A DNA stretch of 64,000 bases, from assembly GCA_018292915.2 (NCBI GenBank), contig JACVVK020000339.1, forward strand, positions 402,501 to 466,500, read 5' to 3'. Each line of letters starts with the position of its first letter. The first letter of the stretch is position 1. The translations under genes and the position numbers were made by a program. Source of the DNA: Batillaria attramentaria (lineage: Eukaryota; Mollusca; Gastropoda; Batillariidae). Below are positions 38,646 through 51,600 of the stretch, piece after piece. The notes beneath the pieces are model-generated. The model did no database searches, was not told the DNA's origin, and worked only from the letters and a program-made list of their open reading frames with translations.

Positions 38646-40735
38646 ATGTCTGGGCAGAAACTGTTCACTTCAGACCTTGATTTCTGTCCTGATTGTGGTA
38701 CTGTATTGCCGCTGCCGGGTCTGGATGACGTGATCGTCTGCAGAAAGTGTGACTATCGGGTGGAGGTGGCAGGTAGGCTTTCTGTACTACTGCGCAGCCG
38801 TCAAACGTGTTGTGTGTGGGAGCATGGTGCTGGTAGCAACTGAAGCAAACTTTCGAAACACAAGACGGATTATGATGTACTCCTCTTAAAACCTATTTTA
38901 ATTTAAAGGCGTAACATCTTGGATGACTGCTGTTACTGCTGACGGCCATTTCTCAGGGTAATAATTATCAGAAAAACAAAATATTTGACAGTTGCACAGT
39001 GTAAACCTTTGTTCTTCCATCCACTTCACTCCTGTGAAATTTTGCCTCAGTTGAAAAAATCAGTGTGTTGAAGTCAAAAACTTATTGAGAGTTTGAGTAC
39101 TCAGTATTACAAGTATCCAGCCTGAAGACGATAAACACTTTTTTTTGGAAGGGTTTTCGTTGTAGAATTTTTGAGTAAAATTCATGTAAAGATGAAAAGT
39201 ATATATATATTATTTCTCATACTATGGTATGTATAGTACATTTAGGTCCTTTAAATTCTTTCCCTCTCTCTCTCTTTCGGTCTCATCTCTCTCACATGCT
39301 GTCTCTTGTATGATCACAAACAACATGAATTATAGGCTAAATCCCTGTGGTGAACATGTTACTTTGTTAGAGTTTGCTGGTGTTTTCATGTGATCAGCTT
39401 GTTAATTATACTTGTAGCTTTTCATCAGATTGAACTGCAAACGAACATCGTCTTCAATGAACCAAAGAAAGAAACAGATATGGGGCCTACAGAAACAAGC
39501 AGCGCTAACCCTACAGGTCCTAAGGTAAAGTAGTAGAAAGACTAAAAATGCAAAATAAAGAAATTATATATACATGTAGTTTCCATATTTCTAATACCCC
39601 CCGAGGTGACTACGTATTACTACTAGTTACTGAGACTGGGAGAGATGATGATGGAGTTTTAAAATTAGGGCGTCACCTGTGACTCCACACTTCCCGAGTG
39701 CTCACAGCACTTGCAAGGAGAGGCTTTAAAAAGATAATTAAAAAATAGCTAAGTAAAAAGAAATGAAGAGAATTTAAACTACTACTGACAAAGAGAGGCA
39801 GATTTTGCCGTTCAGTCGATTCTCATGTTTATGTCATATTTTCCCTTGAATTTGTTTTCTTGGTGAAAAGTGAAATGTTTGAAAATGCCCATTAGGACTT
39901 ATATTTGGTCACTTTTCTCAGTTCTCAAGTGGGTCAGTTTTCAAACAGTCCGTGTAGGTCCCTTGTTTGGTTTCTGGAAACACAAGTTGCTGTCAGCTCC
40001 GTTTGGTCAACCAAAACTAGCTACGTACTAAAGAAAGCACAGTGCACCCCAAATCATAATACATGGTAATATTGAATGGGAGAATAAACACACTTGAGCT
40101 ACAGTTGTATTTCAACAAAAGATGAACAGTTAGCAAACATAGACTTTCGGCTTTGCTGTTGACTGAAGTTGGGCTGACCTGTGCATGCAGGTTGATCGGA
40201 GGTGTCCGCAATGCGGCCATGAGGGGATGACCTACACAACACGACAGACGAGGTCAGCTGACGAGGGACAAACTGTCTTCTACACCTGTGTGGAGTGCAA
40301 GTCAGTACAATTAGTTAGAACATGCTAGTCTTATACTTCATGCTGTGTGTGTGTGTGTTTTGGTTTTTCTCATTGTCGATAATACAAAAAAACTAAATAG
40401 TTTTGTTAAACTAAATGTAAGAATTGAGTCAGACATGAGTTGTTCTTTGCTAGGTTTGAGTATCAACACACCACCAAAGTGTGATGAAACTTATGACAAA
40501 TTGTAGATCTATATAGAAGGGAGGCATGAAAAAACAATGAATGTCATCTGAAGAAAGAGTTCTTGTGTCTTTGAAACCCACGCCACCTAGGCCCTTTTCT
40601 AGATGATGATAAATTCAACTCATCTATGTAGAGATACTGCACTCCTGTAGTATATGTGCAGTACGGCATTTCTATACTTGCTGTTAAATGTATTGTTTCC
40701 CATTTTGCAGATTTCAAGACATTGAATACTCCTAG
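38646..40735 (+). CDS. POLR1H: RNA polymerase I subunit RPA12 (ZNRD1)
   Basis: Small Pol I subunit with two zinc ribbons; its C-ribbon supports RNA cleavage and is TFIIS-like. Coding exons: 38646-38772, 39418-39524, 40191-40300, 40711-40735 (TAG at 40733-40735). They sum to 369 nt (122 aa; human 126). N-terminal ribbon: [13 protein letters not shown]...VCRKCDY (C-x2-C...C-x2-C). C-terminal ribbon: [30 protein letters not shown] then C-x2-C; the catalytic acidic hairpin is ADEGQT. The end is KFQDIEYS. The linker (residues about 43-78) is variable. A short upstream ATG (frame stops after four codons, 38629-38643) precedes the start. Confidence 0.94.
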
Positions 40736-42570
40736 CACGTGTCTTCATCAGTGGCTTGCAGAATGTAGAGTGTGTCCACAGTGTCCAGGCGAAAGAGGAG
40801 CAACCTTATCTGGTGGTTGTGTGTGTGTGTGTTGGGGGAGGGGGTCTACAGGATGAGAAACTGTATGTGTGAGTGTGAAAGACAGATTTTCTTTAGCTCT
40901 TCAGATGTATGCATAATATTTATGAGCTTTGCAGTAAAGCTGTCACAACAAAGTGATATATGTTTTGGTGTTTTGAAGTTTGATTTCTCATCTAATTTCT
41001 TCTTGGTACAATTTCAATGATTGTAAAATATGTGCTTGCAGACATGAAACCAACTCTGAACCACATGCACAGTCACACTCAAATTAATTAATTGGATCAG
41101 ATTTTTATTATCAGCACTGTTTATAATTATTATAATTTATAGACATGCAAGATAAGTTCTGTAGTACAGTCATATTTAATCTGTAGCCTCCTAACACGCC
41201 TTCTCTAACCGCTGCATGACCAATAGGATTTCAAACTGTAGTGTTTAACCAGTGCATTTACAAACAAGCAAGCGAACACCAACAAAACTGATAATAAGAA
41301 TGGAAAAAGGGACAAAACAAAACAACTTGCACTTCCATTGTCGTGACAGTAATCCCCAAACATGCACAGTATTCTACCTTGATTTCTTTTACATGGCCAT
41401 CTGAAACTTGTTCTTGTTCTCTCTCCCTCTCACTGTTGCATGCACGCAATTGGACCCTACGCACGTGTGCCCCACAGTAGTTCAAACAGGACTAGTGGGT
41501 GATTTCTGGTAGTGGCATCTCTACCCACAGAGCTACAATGAGTTTGTCAAGGACACAGATGGTGGTTCATTTTCCAGTCTAGCTCTGTCCAACACACCAC
41601 TGACATCTTTGGCAGGCAATTTGTGTATAACATGAAAATACTTGTGCACAGGAATATGACCTAAAAAAAAAAAAAAAAAATTAGTATCAAACCCATAACG
41701 ATTGAATGCAATGGTTCGCCAGCCGACATGCTGCCTACATGCTTGGACGTTTTCATGTTTCTGTGTTGAGAGAACTAAGACGTACGTTGACAACTGCTGA
41801 GCAGGGGCACAGGTTTCTGTGTGACTTGCATCGTACATCATATGTTATGAATTATGTTTGTTTCAGCAAAGCTTGTTTGTTTTGTGAAGATTCTCGCATA
41901 CACTTTAATGTATGATCTTTTTCCTCTTTAACTGCATGCGGGTTCTGCCATGTGACATGTCTAGGGCACAAACGCTACAAGGGACATCACTACAGTACAT
42001 GGTGTCATTCTACGCAAAGCGCGAGGTGAGAACACTGCCCTATATTGTATGCCAGAGCCGTCTAGTCTTTCAGCAAACGCAGTACATGTACTACAACCTT
42101 ACGAATAATCTCAAACTTACAGTTCCTTCACAGGCAACTGATTGTGTATACATTTAAACTCAATCAGATTCATGCATGCAGTCACACGATAAATACACAC
42201 AATTCATTCAACAGTCCAATGAGACTACACAATGTGGATTAGAAGGCTGAACCAACTACAAGTGTGGACCGGTAAAGTTGAACTCATACACAAACTGACA
42301 ATGCCAGGGGTGCTAGCAACTCGGGACCTACAAATCTGAAACCACTTCAAGATGTTTTGCCAAATCTGAAAAGCCAACGACGAGAGCCATGCAGGTTTTG
42401 AAACTCGGCACACGGCAAGCAAATCTAGCTACCGCAAACTACGTAGCCGCCTGCACGCGCCACCTCTTTCCTTTTCATGATTTTGCGGTTAAAAGTGTTT
42501 CTACTTCAAGAGGAGGCCATTGCAACTTGTACTCCACCGAAGACGGTCTCGCGAAAGTTCCACCTAACGA
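40736..42570. other. POLR1H 3'UTR and intergenic DNA
   Basis: No gene recognised. Poly-A run at about 41664-41681. Several open frames under 105 codons with no domain signature. Confidence 0.4.
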
Positions 42571-42797
42571 CAAATCGGAATTCCCACCCAAAAACGTACG
42601 ATTTTCTGCCAAATCGGAAATCTGGGTTTATGTGAAATTTGAAATCAGAAATCCGATCTGAATCGGAAATCTGCCACCCTGCAAATCGGAATTCCCCCCC
42701 AAAACACGTACGATTTTTTGCCAAATCGGAAATCTGGATTCAGGTGAAATTTCAAATCGGAAATCCGATCTGAATCGGAACTCTGCCACCCCTGCAA
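42571..42797 (+). repeat. About 110-bp tandem duplication (AAATCGGAATTCCC...)
   Basis: Two copies start at about 42572 and 42684. Inside each the 9-mer AAATCGGAA recurs several times, so it is a repeat within a repeat. Confidence 0.85.
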
Positions 42798-43039
42798 TGC
42801 CCCTCATGTTGTTCATAACTGTGACAAGAGAACACATGTGGCTGTAACCAACCATGCTGTATTTGGTCAACTGTGGAGCAGCATGCTGTATTTGGTCAAC
42901 TGTGGAGCAGCATGCTGTAGGAGTCGAGATTAAGGATTTACTTCCCCTCACACTGTGCTGTGTGTAGATCGTAACATTATGAAACTGACGGTGTAACTGT
43001 ATGATTGACATAGATGATGTGGAACTGATGGCGTATGAC

Positions 43040-43555
43040 TGACATACAAGATGTCAGTATAGAACTGATGGCATATCACTGACCAACTCCTGTCAGCATG
43101 GAACTGATGGCGTATGACTGACCAACTCCTGTCAGCATGGAACTGATGGCGTATCACTGACCAACTCCTGTCAGCATGGAACTGATGGCATATCACTGAC
43201 CAACTCATGTCAGCATGGAACTGATGGCGTATCACTGACCAACTCCTGTCAGCATGGAACTGATGGCGTATCACTGACCAACTCCTGTCAGCATGGAACT
43301 GATGGCATATCACTGACCAACTCCTGTCAGCATGGAACTGATGGCGTATCACTGACCAACTCCTGTCAGCATGGAACTGATGGCGTATCACTGACCAACT
43401 CCTGTCAGCATGGAACTGATGGCATATCACTGACCAACTCCTGTCAGCATGGAACTGATGGCGTATCACTGACCAACTCCTGTCAGCATGGAACTGATGG
43501 CATATCACTGACCAACTCCTGTCAGCATGGAACTGATGGCGTATGACTGACATAC
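43040..43555 (+). repeat. 39-bp minisatellite (CATGGAACTGATGGCGTATCACTGACCAACTCCTGTCAG)
   Basis: About 12-13 copies. The unit length is a multiple of three, so the minus strand stays open as a 222-codon frame made of a 13-residue repeat. I see no start context, splice site or domain that would make it a gene. Confidence 0.95.
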
Positions 43556-43589
43556 AGGCTGTCAGCTGTAACAGTGAATATCTGGAAGC

Positions 43590-44490
43590 CAGAAATGAGT
43601 ACAGTACACTCATCATGTTTACTATGCTGTACTATCGTTACATGTACCAGTTACTAATGTCATTGTTACCGGTATCAATTGGATGTTGGCTTCCAGCAAC
43701 CCTAGACAGTACACTCATCATGTTTACTATGCTGTACTATCGTTACATGTACCAGATAGTGTTACTATTGTCATTGTTACCGGTATCAATTTGATGTTGG
43801 CTTCCAGCAACCCTAGACAGTACACTCATCATGTTTACTATGCTGTACTATCCTTACATGTACCAGATAGTGTTACTATTGTCATTGTTACCGGTATCAA
43901 TTTGATGTTGGCTTCCAACAACCCTAGACAGTACACTCATCATGTTTACTATGCTGTACTATCCTTACATGTACCAGATAGTGTTACTAATGTCATTGTT
44001 ACCGGTATCAATTTGATGTTGGCTTCAAACAACCCTAGACAGTACACTCATCATGTTTACTATGCTGTACTATCCTTACATGTACCAGATAGTGTTACTA
44101 TTGTCATTGTTACCGGTATCAATTTGATGTTGGCTTCCAACAACCCTAGACAGTACACTCATCATGTTTACTATGCTGTACTATCCTTACATGTACCAGA
44201 TAGTGTTACTATTGTCATTGTTACCGGTATCAATTTGATGTTGGCTTCCAACAACCCTAGACAGTACACTCATCATGTTTACTATGCTGTACTATCGTTA
44301 CATGTACCAGATAGTGTTACTAATGTCATTGTTACCGGTATCAATTTGATGTTGGCTTCCAACAACCCTAGACAGTACACTCATCATGTTTACTATGCTG
44401 TACTATCCTTACATGTACCAGATAGTGTTACTATTGTCATTGTTACCGGTATCAATTTGATGTTGGCTTCAAACAACCCTAGACACAAAC
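43590..44490 (+). repeat. 111-bp tandem repeat, about eight copies
   Basis: Units run GATGTTGGCTTCCA(G/A)CAACC...ACCGGTATCAATTT. Length is a multiple of three, which gives a 278-codon open frame at 43683-44519 with a 37-residue repeat. Few substitutions. No independent coding evidence. Confidence 0.94.
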
Positions 44491-44519
44491 TGACCAGCAT
44501 GGACGCCATAAGAACTTAG

Positions 44520-45603
44520 CAACTTGCACACAGCTTGGCTGCTTTGGGTTGCACACTACATGTACTATCATCTAGATGTATGTGAAATCTATGACACAGG
44601 GGTCTTCACTTGGACTCAGGCAGCACCAACAGTAATTAAGACAAACGCTACAAGCATGAGACGGAAACGATCTCAAACTAATGTCACACACGATAACATA
44701 TATTTTATATACTGTATCACAGTCATGATTTACATACACTCTGTCACAGTTGTGTAGCTGCCAAATGAACTTAAACACGCCTGCCACTTAAGAATGGCAC
44801 ACCACTTTTGACACTGATTCTGTGTCTTTGTCCAAGAAATCCATGATCTAAAACTGATTCACCACTTTCTCACTGATTCTTGACATGCACAATTTATTTT
44901 TCCATGTCCACGTCCGTAAAATCAATGTTCTAGAATTTAACGCTGTGAAAACAGAAACCTTCACCATCGTCCTGTGACAAAGTCATCCAGTTTTCATAAC
45001 AATACCCATTCTCGCTGTTCCTTCTCTATGTATGCGTGATGGAGTTTCCGCTTCACTGACCACAACAGACGCAAGCTCTACAGACCGTACTCTTGTTCTG
45101 ATTTTGGTGCACTGTGCTGTAGTCCGCACTCGGCCATCACACATGGAAAGTTATCAGTTCAACAACACGTCAGCACGTAGAGTCAAACTGGACAGCAGGT
45201 TGTTCTGGTCCGTACACAGTATTTAGTATCGGCATCCACCGTGAAGGAAAGTGTTTCCAGCCTGTGTACTGTGTAGAGTGTTATCTAGTCTGAAGCTACT
45301 CCTTGCCAGCTGCTATCAACCCTCTTTACTCTTCCCACCACCAGCAGCAGATTTTGCCTTTTAAACTTAAAGCTTCTGTTTGAACCCTGACAAAGCTTCC
45401 AGATGGCAGAATCACTAATACTGAACTGACAGTCTCTGTCCACTGCATGTTTTAGTTTCTGCATCTGTGTGCTCTATGGAGACAGAAAGCACAGGTATCA
45501 CAGATAAGCTGATCGAGTGAGGGAGTGCCGGTTGTGTGAACAACAGTCCTTGAGGTTGGAGACAAGCAGACGGTGGTGGCGCTAGGAGCAGCGAAAGTCA
45601 TTG
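44520..45603 (-). other. INPP5E 3'UTR / flank
   Basis: Downstream of the INPP5E stop on the minus strand. TTTATT at 44893-44898 reads AATAAA on the minus strand and would give a 3'UTR of about 0.7 kb. No other gene recognised. Confidence 0.45.
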
Positions 45604-48600
45604 TCATTGGACGACGCACACGCTGCTGCTCTTGGGTCCCCGCAGGAGTTTGGACTGAGCTCGTCGTCTGTTGGCTGAAAAGTAACAAACAGATATATAT
45701 ACCTACCTCACTCTGTACTGGTCTCACAAAGGCTGCTATATGATAATGATATGTTTGTTGTTCAAATATACACTGACATTTAAAGACGGTGGAATAGTGT
45801 TTAAATCCCTGAAATCACAACTAGGTTTGCTTACAGCAACAGGACGGAAGCCATCCGTAGGGGGCAATGCACCGGGTTAACAGGAAGGAAAAAGAAAAAT
45901 TTCTACTGTTACAAACAAGAACAATGGTTACTGTACGGTAACACTTGCACCACAAAAAGCTAAAATACTGGCACCACAAGGGCTATTGATCAACACAATT
46001 GTACACCGGGTCTATGAGTCATAACACAGTCAAGGTGAACACGCGTAAGCGATTGCCAGGTGTACTCACCCTCCAGATAAACTTCTCGATCAAACTGACC
46101 AGCACAAAGCTTGACGCTGCACACAGAGTAAAACAGCACACTCGTACACTGGTGATGACTGATGTAAGGTACATCTAGCTCTGCTGACAAACCTCTCATC
46201 TCTCTTTACAAATGGTACTGATCCCTTTTGTGACCTGCAATTCTTTTTTCTTCTACCAAACAGGACTGGATGATGAGATGACCTGTAAATGAAACGTATG
46301 TGTGACTTGTATACACGCTTTACCGACCACTTTCCTCATACAACTGTTAAAGGGGCATCTGGCAGGAGGAGCAACTCCCGCCACGTCATAAGCCGCGTGA
46401 TTTGCACAGATGCTGTCACTGCGAGTCAGTGGTCGTCACAATGTGTACTGTAGAGCTTTGTGGACGTGTAATGTCACCAGCAACCACGTGCGAGTTGCAC
46501 TGAGACTGTGGCTCAGTCGTAGCTACAGTCTGTTTCATACAAATAATTCACTTCACTTGTAAGTGAAGTGTGCAGCATTGGCTCATATCTTAGCAACAAC
46601 AGCCCCCAAAATGGTTCCAAGTTTGCACACTTCTAAATGCTATCGTGTTCTTGTCAACATTACAAGCCTGGGTTGGTCTGCCAGCTTAAGACACCTGCAG
46701 GGTGTATCTTGAATGATGATCAGTTTCAACAAAACATAAGTTCATGGAAAAGTATAGTGTTTAACAGGAGGACTACAAACAACCCACTACCCATCGGCAT
46801 TAAGGAAGAAAAACATGTACAGCTAACACAGGTTGATCTGAATGGTATTTACTTCAACAGTCAGTGTATTTTGTGTGCACTATATTCTGTATAATAGAAA
46901 TACAGTGTAGTTTGTGTGACCAGCTTACTTGTCTCTGCCCGGTCTGAGCGTTGCCTCAAACAAAGCGTACACCGCCCGGTGATCGGACACCTTGATGTTC
47001 ATCACTGCGTCATAGTGAAGGCAGGAGATCTGGTTTTTCTTCCGCGAACGGAACAGTATCCGATCCTGCATGGATAAAACATCCACTCATGTTTACTACA
47101 CACCCAGACGTTACGGCTACACACCTACATCATTATTAGGACTGCATGCACACCCACACATGACGACGCACCCAAGCCCACAAAGTTATCACAACACACC
47201 CACACATGACGATGCACCCAAGCCCACAAAGTTATCACAACACACCCACACATGACGACGCACCCAAGCCCACAAAGTTATCACAACACACCCACACATG
47301 ACGACGCACCCAAGCCCACAAGTTATCACAACACACCCACACATGACGACGCACCCAAACCCACAAAGTTATCACAACACACCCACACATGACGACGCAC
47401 CCAAACCCACAAAGTTATCACAACACACCCACACATGACGATGCACCCAAACCCACAAAGTTATCACAACACACCCACACATGACGATGCACCCAAGCCC
47501 ACAAAGTTATCACAACACACCCACACATGACGATGCACCCAAGCCCACAAAGTTATCACAACACACCCACACATGACGACGCACCCGAGCCCACAAAGTT
47601 ATCACAACACACCCACACATGACGACGCACCCAAACCCACAGAGTTATCACAACACACCCACACATGACGACGCACCCAAACCCACAAAGTTATCACAAC
47701 ACACCCACACATGACAATGCACCCAAACCCACAAAGTTATCACAACACACCCACACATGACAACGCACCCAAGCCCACAAAGTTATCACACACACCCACA
47801 CATGACAACGCACCCAAGCCCACAAAGTTATCACAACACACCCACACATGACAACGCACCCAAGCCCACAAAGTTATCACAACACACCCACACATGATGA
47901 TGCACCCAAGCCCACAAAGTTATCACAACACACCCACATATCACTACAACAAAACCAACATCATCCCAAAGCCCCACCCCCCACCCCCCAGGAAAAAAAC
48001 AAAAAAAATTACCCCCCCCAAAAACAAAAACAAAAAAAACAACAACAAACAACCAAAAACAAAACAAAAACAAAACAACAAACAAAACAGCCACTAACAA
48101 CCACAATAAACCCTAAACAACTTGTCCTGTCCTAAAAAGAAAATAAAAAAGGACAACACTGCTGACAACAACCAAAAAAAACAACAACAACAAAAAACCC
48201 AACATATAAACGCAGGAAAAATCAACACGTTTATAAAAATGAAAAGCATAACACATGACCATAAAGATGAACTCACTGTGTAGGAAGGAATCCTGTTTTT
48301 GGCTGACGAGTCGTACTTGTCCGTGTTGACATCAAACTTGAACGTTGGTTGGAAGTTGATTCTGCCCTCCTGGAAACCTCCAAATATTTTCCCTGTTCAG
48401 GAGACACACAATCACGGATACAGGTGTAACTAAAAGCCACTGAAAGGGGAAAGACACTAGTCACTAGATGCCCAACACAACAGCTGGCGTACAGCCTTTT
48501 TCCCCTGCAGCGATTTATCACAGGGGTCGCACTGGTGGGTTGCATTTTGCAATAGAAAATGCACGGGGTCAATGAAAATGCGTATGGCACCAGAAAAATG

Positions 48601-51600
48601 TGTACAAGGACGTAAGGTTTATGATTTGTATAACATCAACCTGTGAAGGGAAGCCAAGTGCCAGGAAGTTGTACAGAAACGATTCCTATTGTCACTCGAC
48701 TAATCAAGTGCCAGGAAAGCTGTAAGAAACGATTCCTACTGTCACTCGACTAATCAAGTGCCAGTAAGTTGTACAGAACGATTCCTACTGTCACTCGACT
48801 AATCAAGTGCCAGGAAGTGTTCAGAACGATTCCTGCTGTCACACCGACTAATCAAGTGCCAGGAAGTTGTGTGAACGATTCTACTGTCACACCGACTAAT
48901 CAAGTGTCAGGAAGTTGTCTAGAGAACGATTCCTACTGTCACTCGGACTACTCAAGTGCCAGGGAAGTTTGTACCAGAACGATTCCTACTGTCACTCGAC
49001 TAATCAAGTGCCAGGAATTTGTACCAGAACGATTTCCTACTGGTCAATCGACTAATCAAGTGCCAGGAAGTTGTACAGAATGATTCACTGATTGTCCACT
49101 CGAACTCAATCAAGTGCCAGGAAGGTTGTCACCGAAGGATTCCTTATTGTACACTCGACACTAATCAAGTGCCCAGGGAAGTTGTAGAATGATTCATATT
49201 GTCACTGACTAATCAAGTGCCGAGGAAGTTGTACAGAATGATTCCTATTGTCACTCGACTAATCAAGTGCCAGGAAGTTGTACAGAACGATTCCTACTGT
49301 CACTCGACTAATCAAGTGCCAGGAAGTTGTACAGAACGATTCCTACTGTCACTCGACTAATCAAGTGCCAGGAAGTTGTACAGAACGATTCCTACTGTCA
49401 CTCGACTAATCAAGTGCCAGGAAGTTGTACAGAACGATTCCTACTGTCACTCGACTAATCAAGTGCCAGGAAGTTGTACAGAACGATTCCTATTGTCACT
49501 CGACTAATCAAGTGCCAGGAAGTTGTACAGTGATTCCTATTGTCGATCCACTAATCAGTGCCAGGAAGTTGTACAGAACGATTCCTACTGTCACTCCACT
49601 AATCAGTGCCAGGAAGTTGTACAGAATGATTCCTATTGTCACTCGACTAATCAAGTGCCAGGAAGTTGTACAGAACGATTCCTATTGTCACTCGACTAAT
49701 CAAGTGCCAGGAAGTTGTACAGAATGATTCCTACTGTCACTCGACTAATCAAGTGCCAGGAAGTTGTACAGAACGATTCCTACTGTCACTCCACTAATCA
49801 AGTGCCAGGAAGTTGTACAGAACGATTCCTACTGTCACTCACTAATCAAGTGCCAGGAAGTTGTACAGAACGATTCCTACTGTCACTCCACTAATCAAGT
49901 GCCAGGAAGTTGTACAGAACGATTCCTACTGTCACTCCACTAATCAAGTGCCAGGAAGTTGTACAGAACGATTCCTATTGTCACTCCACTAATCAAGTGC
50001 CAGGAAGTTGTACAGAACGATTCCTACTGTCACTCGACTAATCAAGTGCAGGAAGTTGTACAGAACGATTCCTATTGTCACTCCACTAATCAAGTGCCAG
50101 GAAGTTGTACAGAACGATTCCTACTGTCACTCGACTAATCAAGTGCCAGGAAGTTGTACAGAACGATTCCTACTGTCACTCGACTAATCAAGTGCAGGAA
50201 GTTGTACAGAACGATTCCTATTGTCACTCCACTAATCAAGTGCCAGGAAGTTGTACAGAACGATTCCTACTGTCACTCCACTAATCAAGTGGCAGGAAGT
50301 TGTACAGAATGATTCCTACTGTCACTCCACTAATCAAGTGCCAGGAAGTTGTACAGAACGATTCCTACTGTCACTCCACTAATCAAGTGCCAGGAAGTTG
50401 TACAGAACGATTCCTACTGTCACTCCACTAATCAAGTGGCAGGAAGTTGTACAGAACGATTCCTACTGTCACTCGACTAATCAAGTGGCAGGAAGTTGTA
50501 CAGAACGATTCCTATTGTCACTCGACTAATCAAGTGGCAGGAAGTTGTACAGAACGATTCCTACTGTCCTCCACTAATCAAGTGCCAGGAAGTTGTACAG
50601 AACGATTCCTATTGTCACTCCACTAATCAAGTGCCAGGAAGTTGTACAGAACGATTCCTACTGTCACTCGACTAATCAAGTGCCAGGAAGTTGTACAGAA
50701 CGATTCCTACTGTCACCACTAATCAAGTGCAGGAAGTTGTACAGAACGATTCCTACTGTCACTCGACTAATCAAGTGGCAGGAAGTTGTACAGAACGATT
50801 CCTACTGTCACTCCACTAATCAAGTGGCAGGAAGTTGTACAGAACGATTCCTACTGTCACTCCACTAATCAAGTGCCAGGAAGTTGTACAGAACGATTCC
50901 TACTGTCACTCCACTAATCACGTGCAGGAAGTTGTACAGAACGATTCCTACTGTCACTACTCCACTAATCAAGTGCAGGAAGTTGTACAGAACGATTCCT
51001 ATTGTCACTCCACTAATCACGTGCCAGGAAGTTGTACAGAACGATTCCTACTGTCACTCCACTAATCAAGTGGCAGGAAGTTGTACAGAACGATTCCTAC
51101 TGTCACTCCACTAATCAAGTGGCAGGAAGTTGTACAGAACGATTCCTATTGTCACTCCACTAATCAAAGGCAGGAAGTTGTACAGAACGATTCCTATTGT
51201 CCCTCCACTAATCAAGTGGCAGGAAGTTGTACAGAACGATTCCTACTGTCACTCCACTAATCAAGTGCCAGGAAGTTGTACAGAACGATTCCTACTGTCA
51301 CTCCACTAATCAAGTGGCAGGAAGTTGTACAGAACGATTCCTATTGTCACTCCACTAATCAAGTGCCAGGAAGTTGTACAGAACGATTCCTACTGTCACT
51401 CCACTAATCAAGTGCAGGAAGTTGTACAGAACGATTCCTACTGTCACTCCACTAATCAAGTGCCAGGAAGTTGTACAGAACGATTCCTACTGTCACTCCA
51501 CTAATCAAGTGCAGGAAGTTGTACAGAACGATTCCTACTGTCACTCCACTAATCAAGTGGCAGGAAGTTGTACAGAACGATTCCTACTGTCACGTACTCC

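Noticed and set aside
45452..45673. Longer C-terminal frame for the last INPP5E exon ([10 protein letters not shown]...)
   Set aside because: Out of phase with exon 10. The correct phase gives a shorter tail with a CaaX box.
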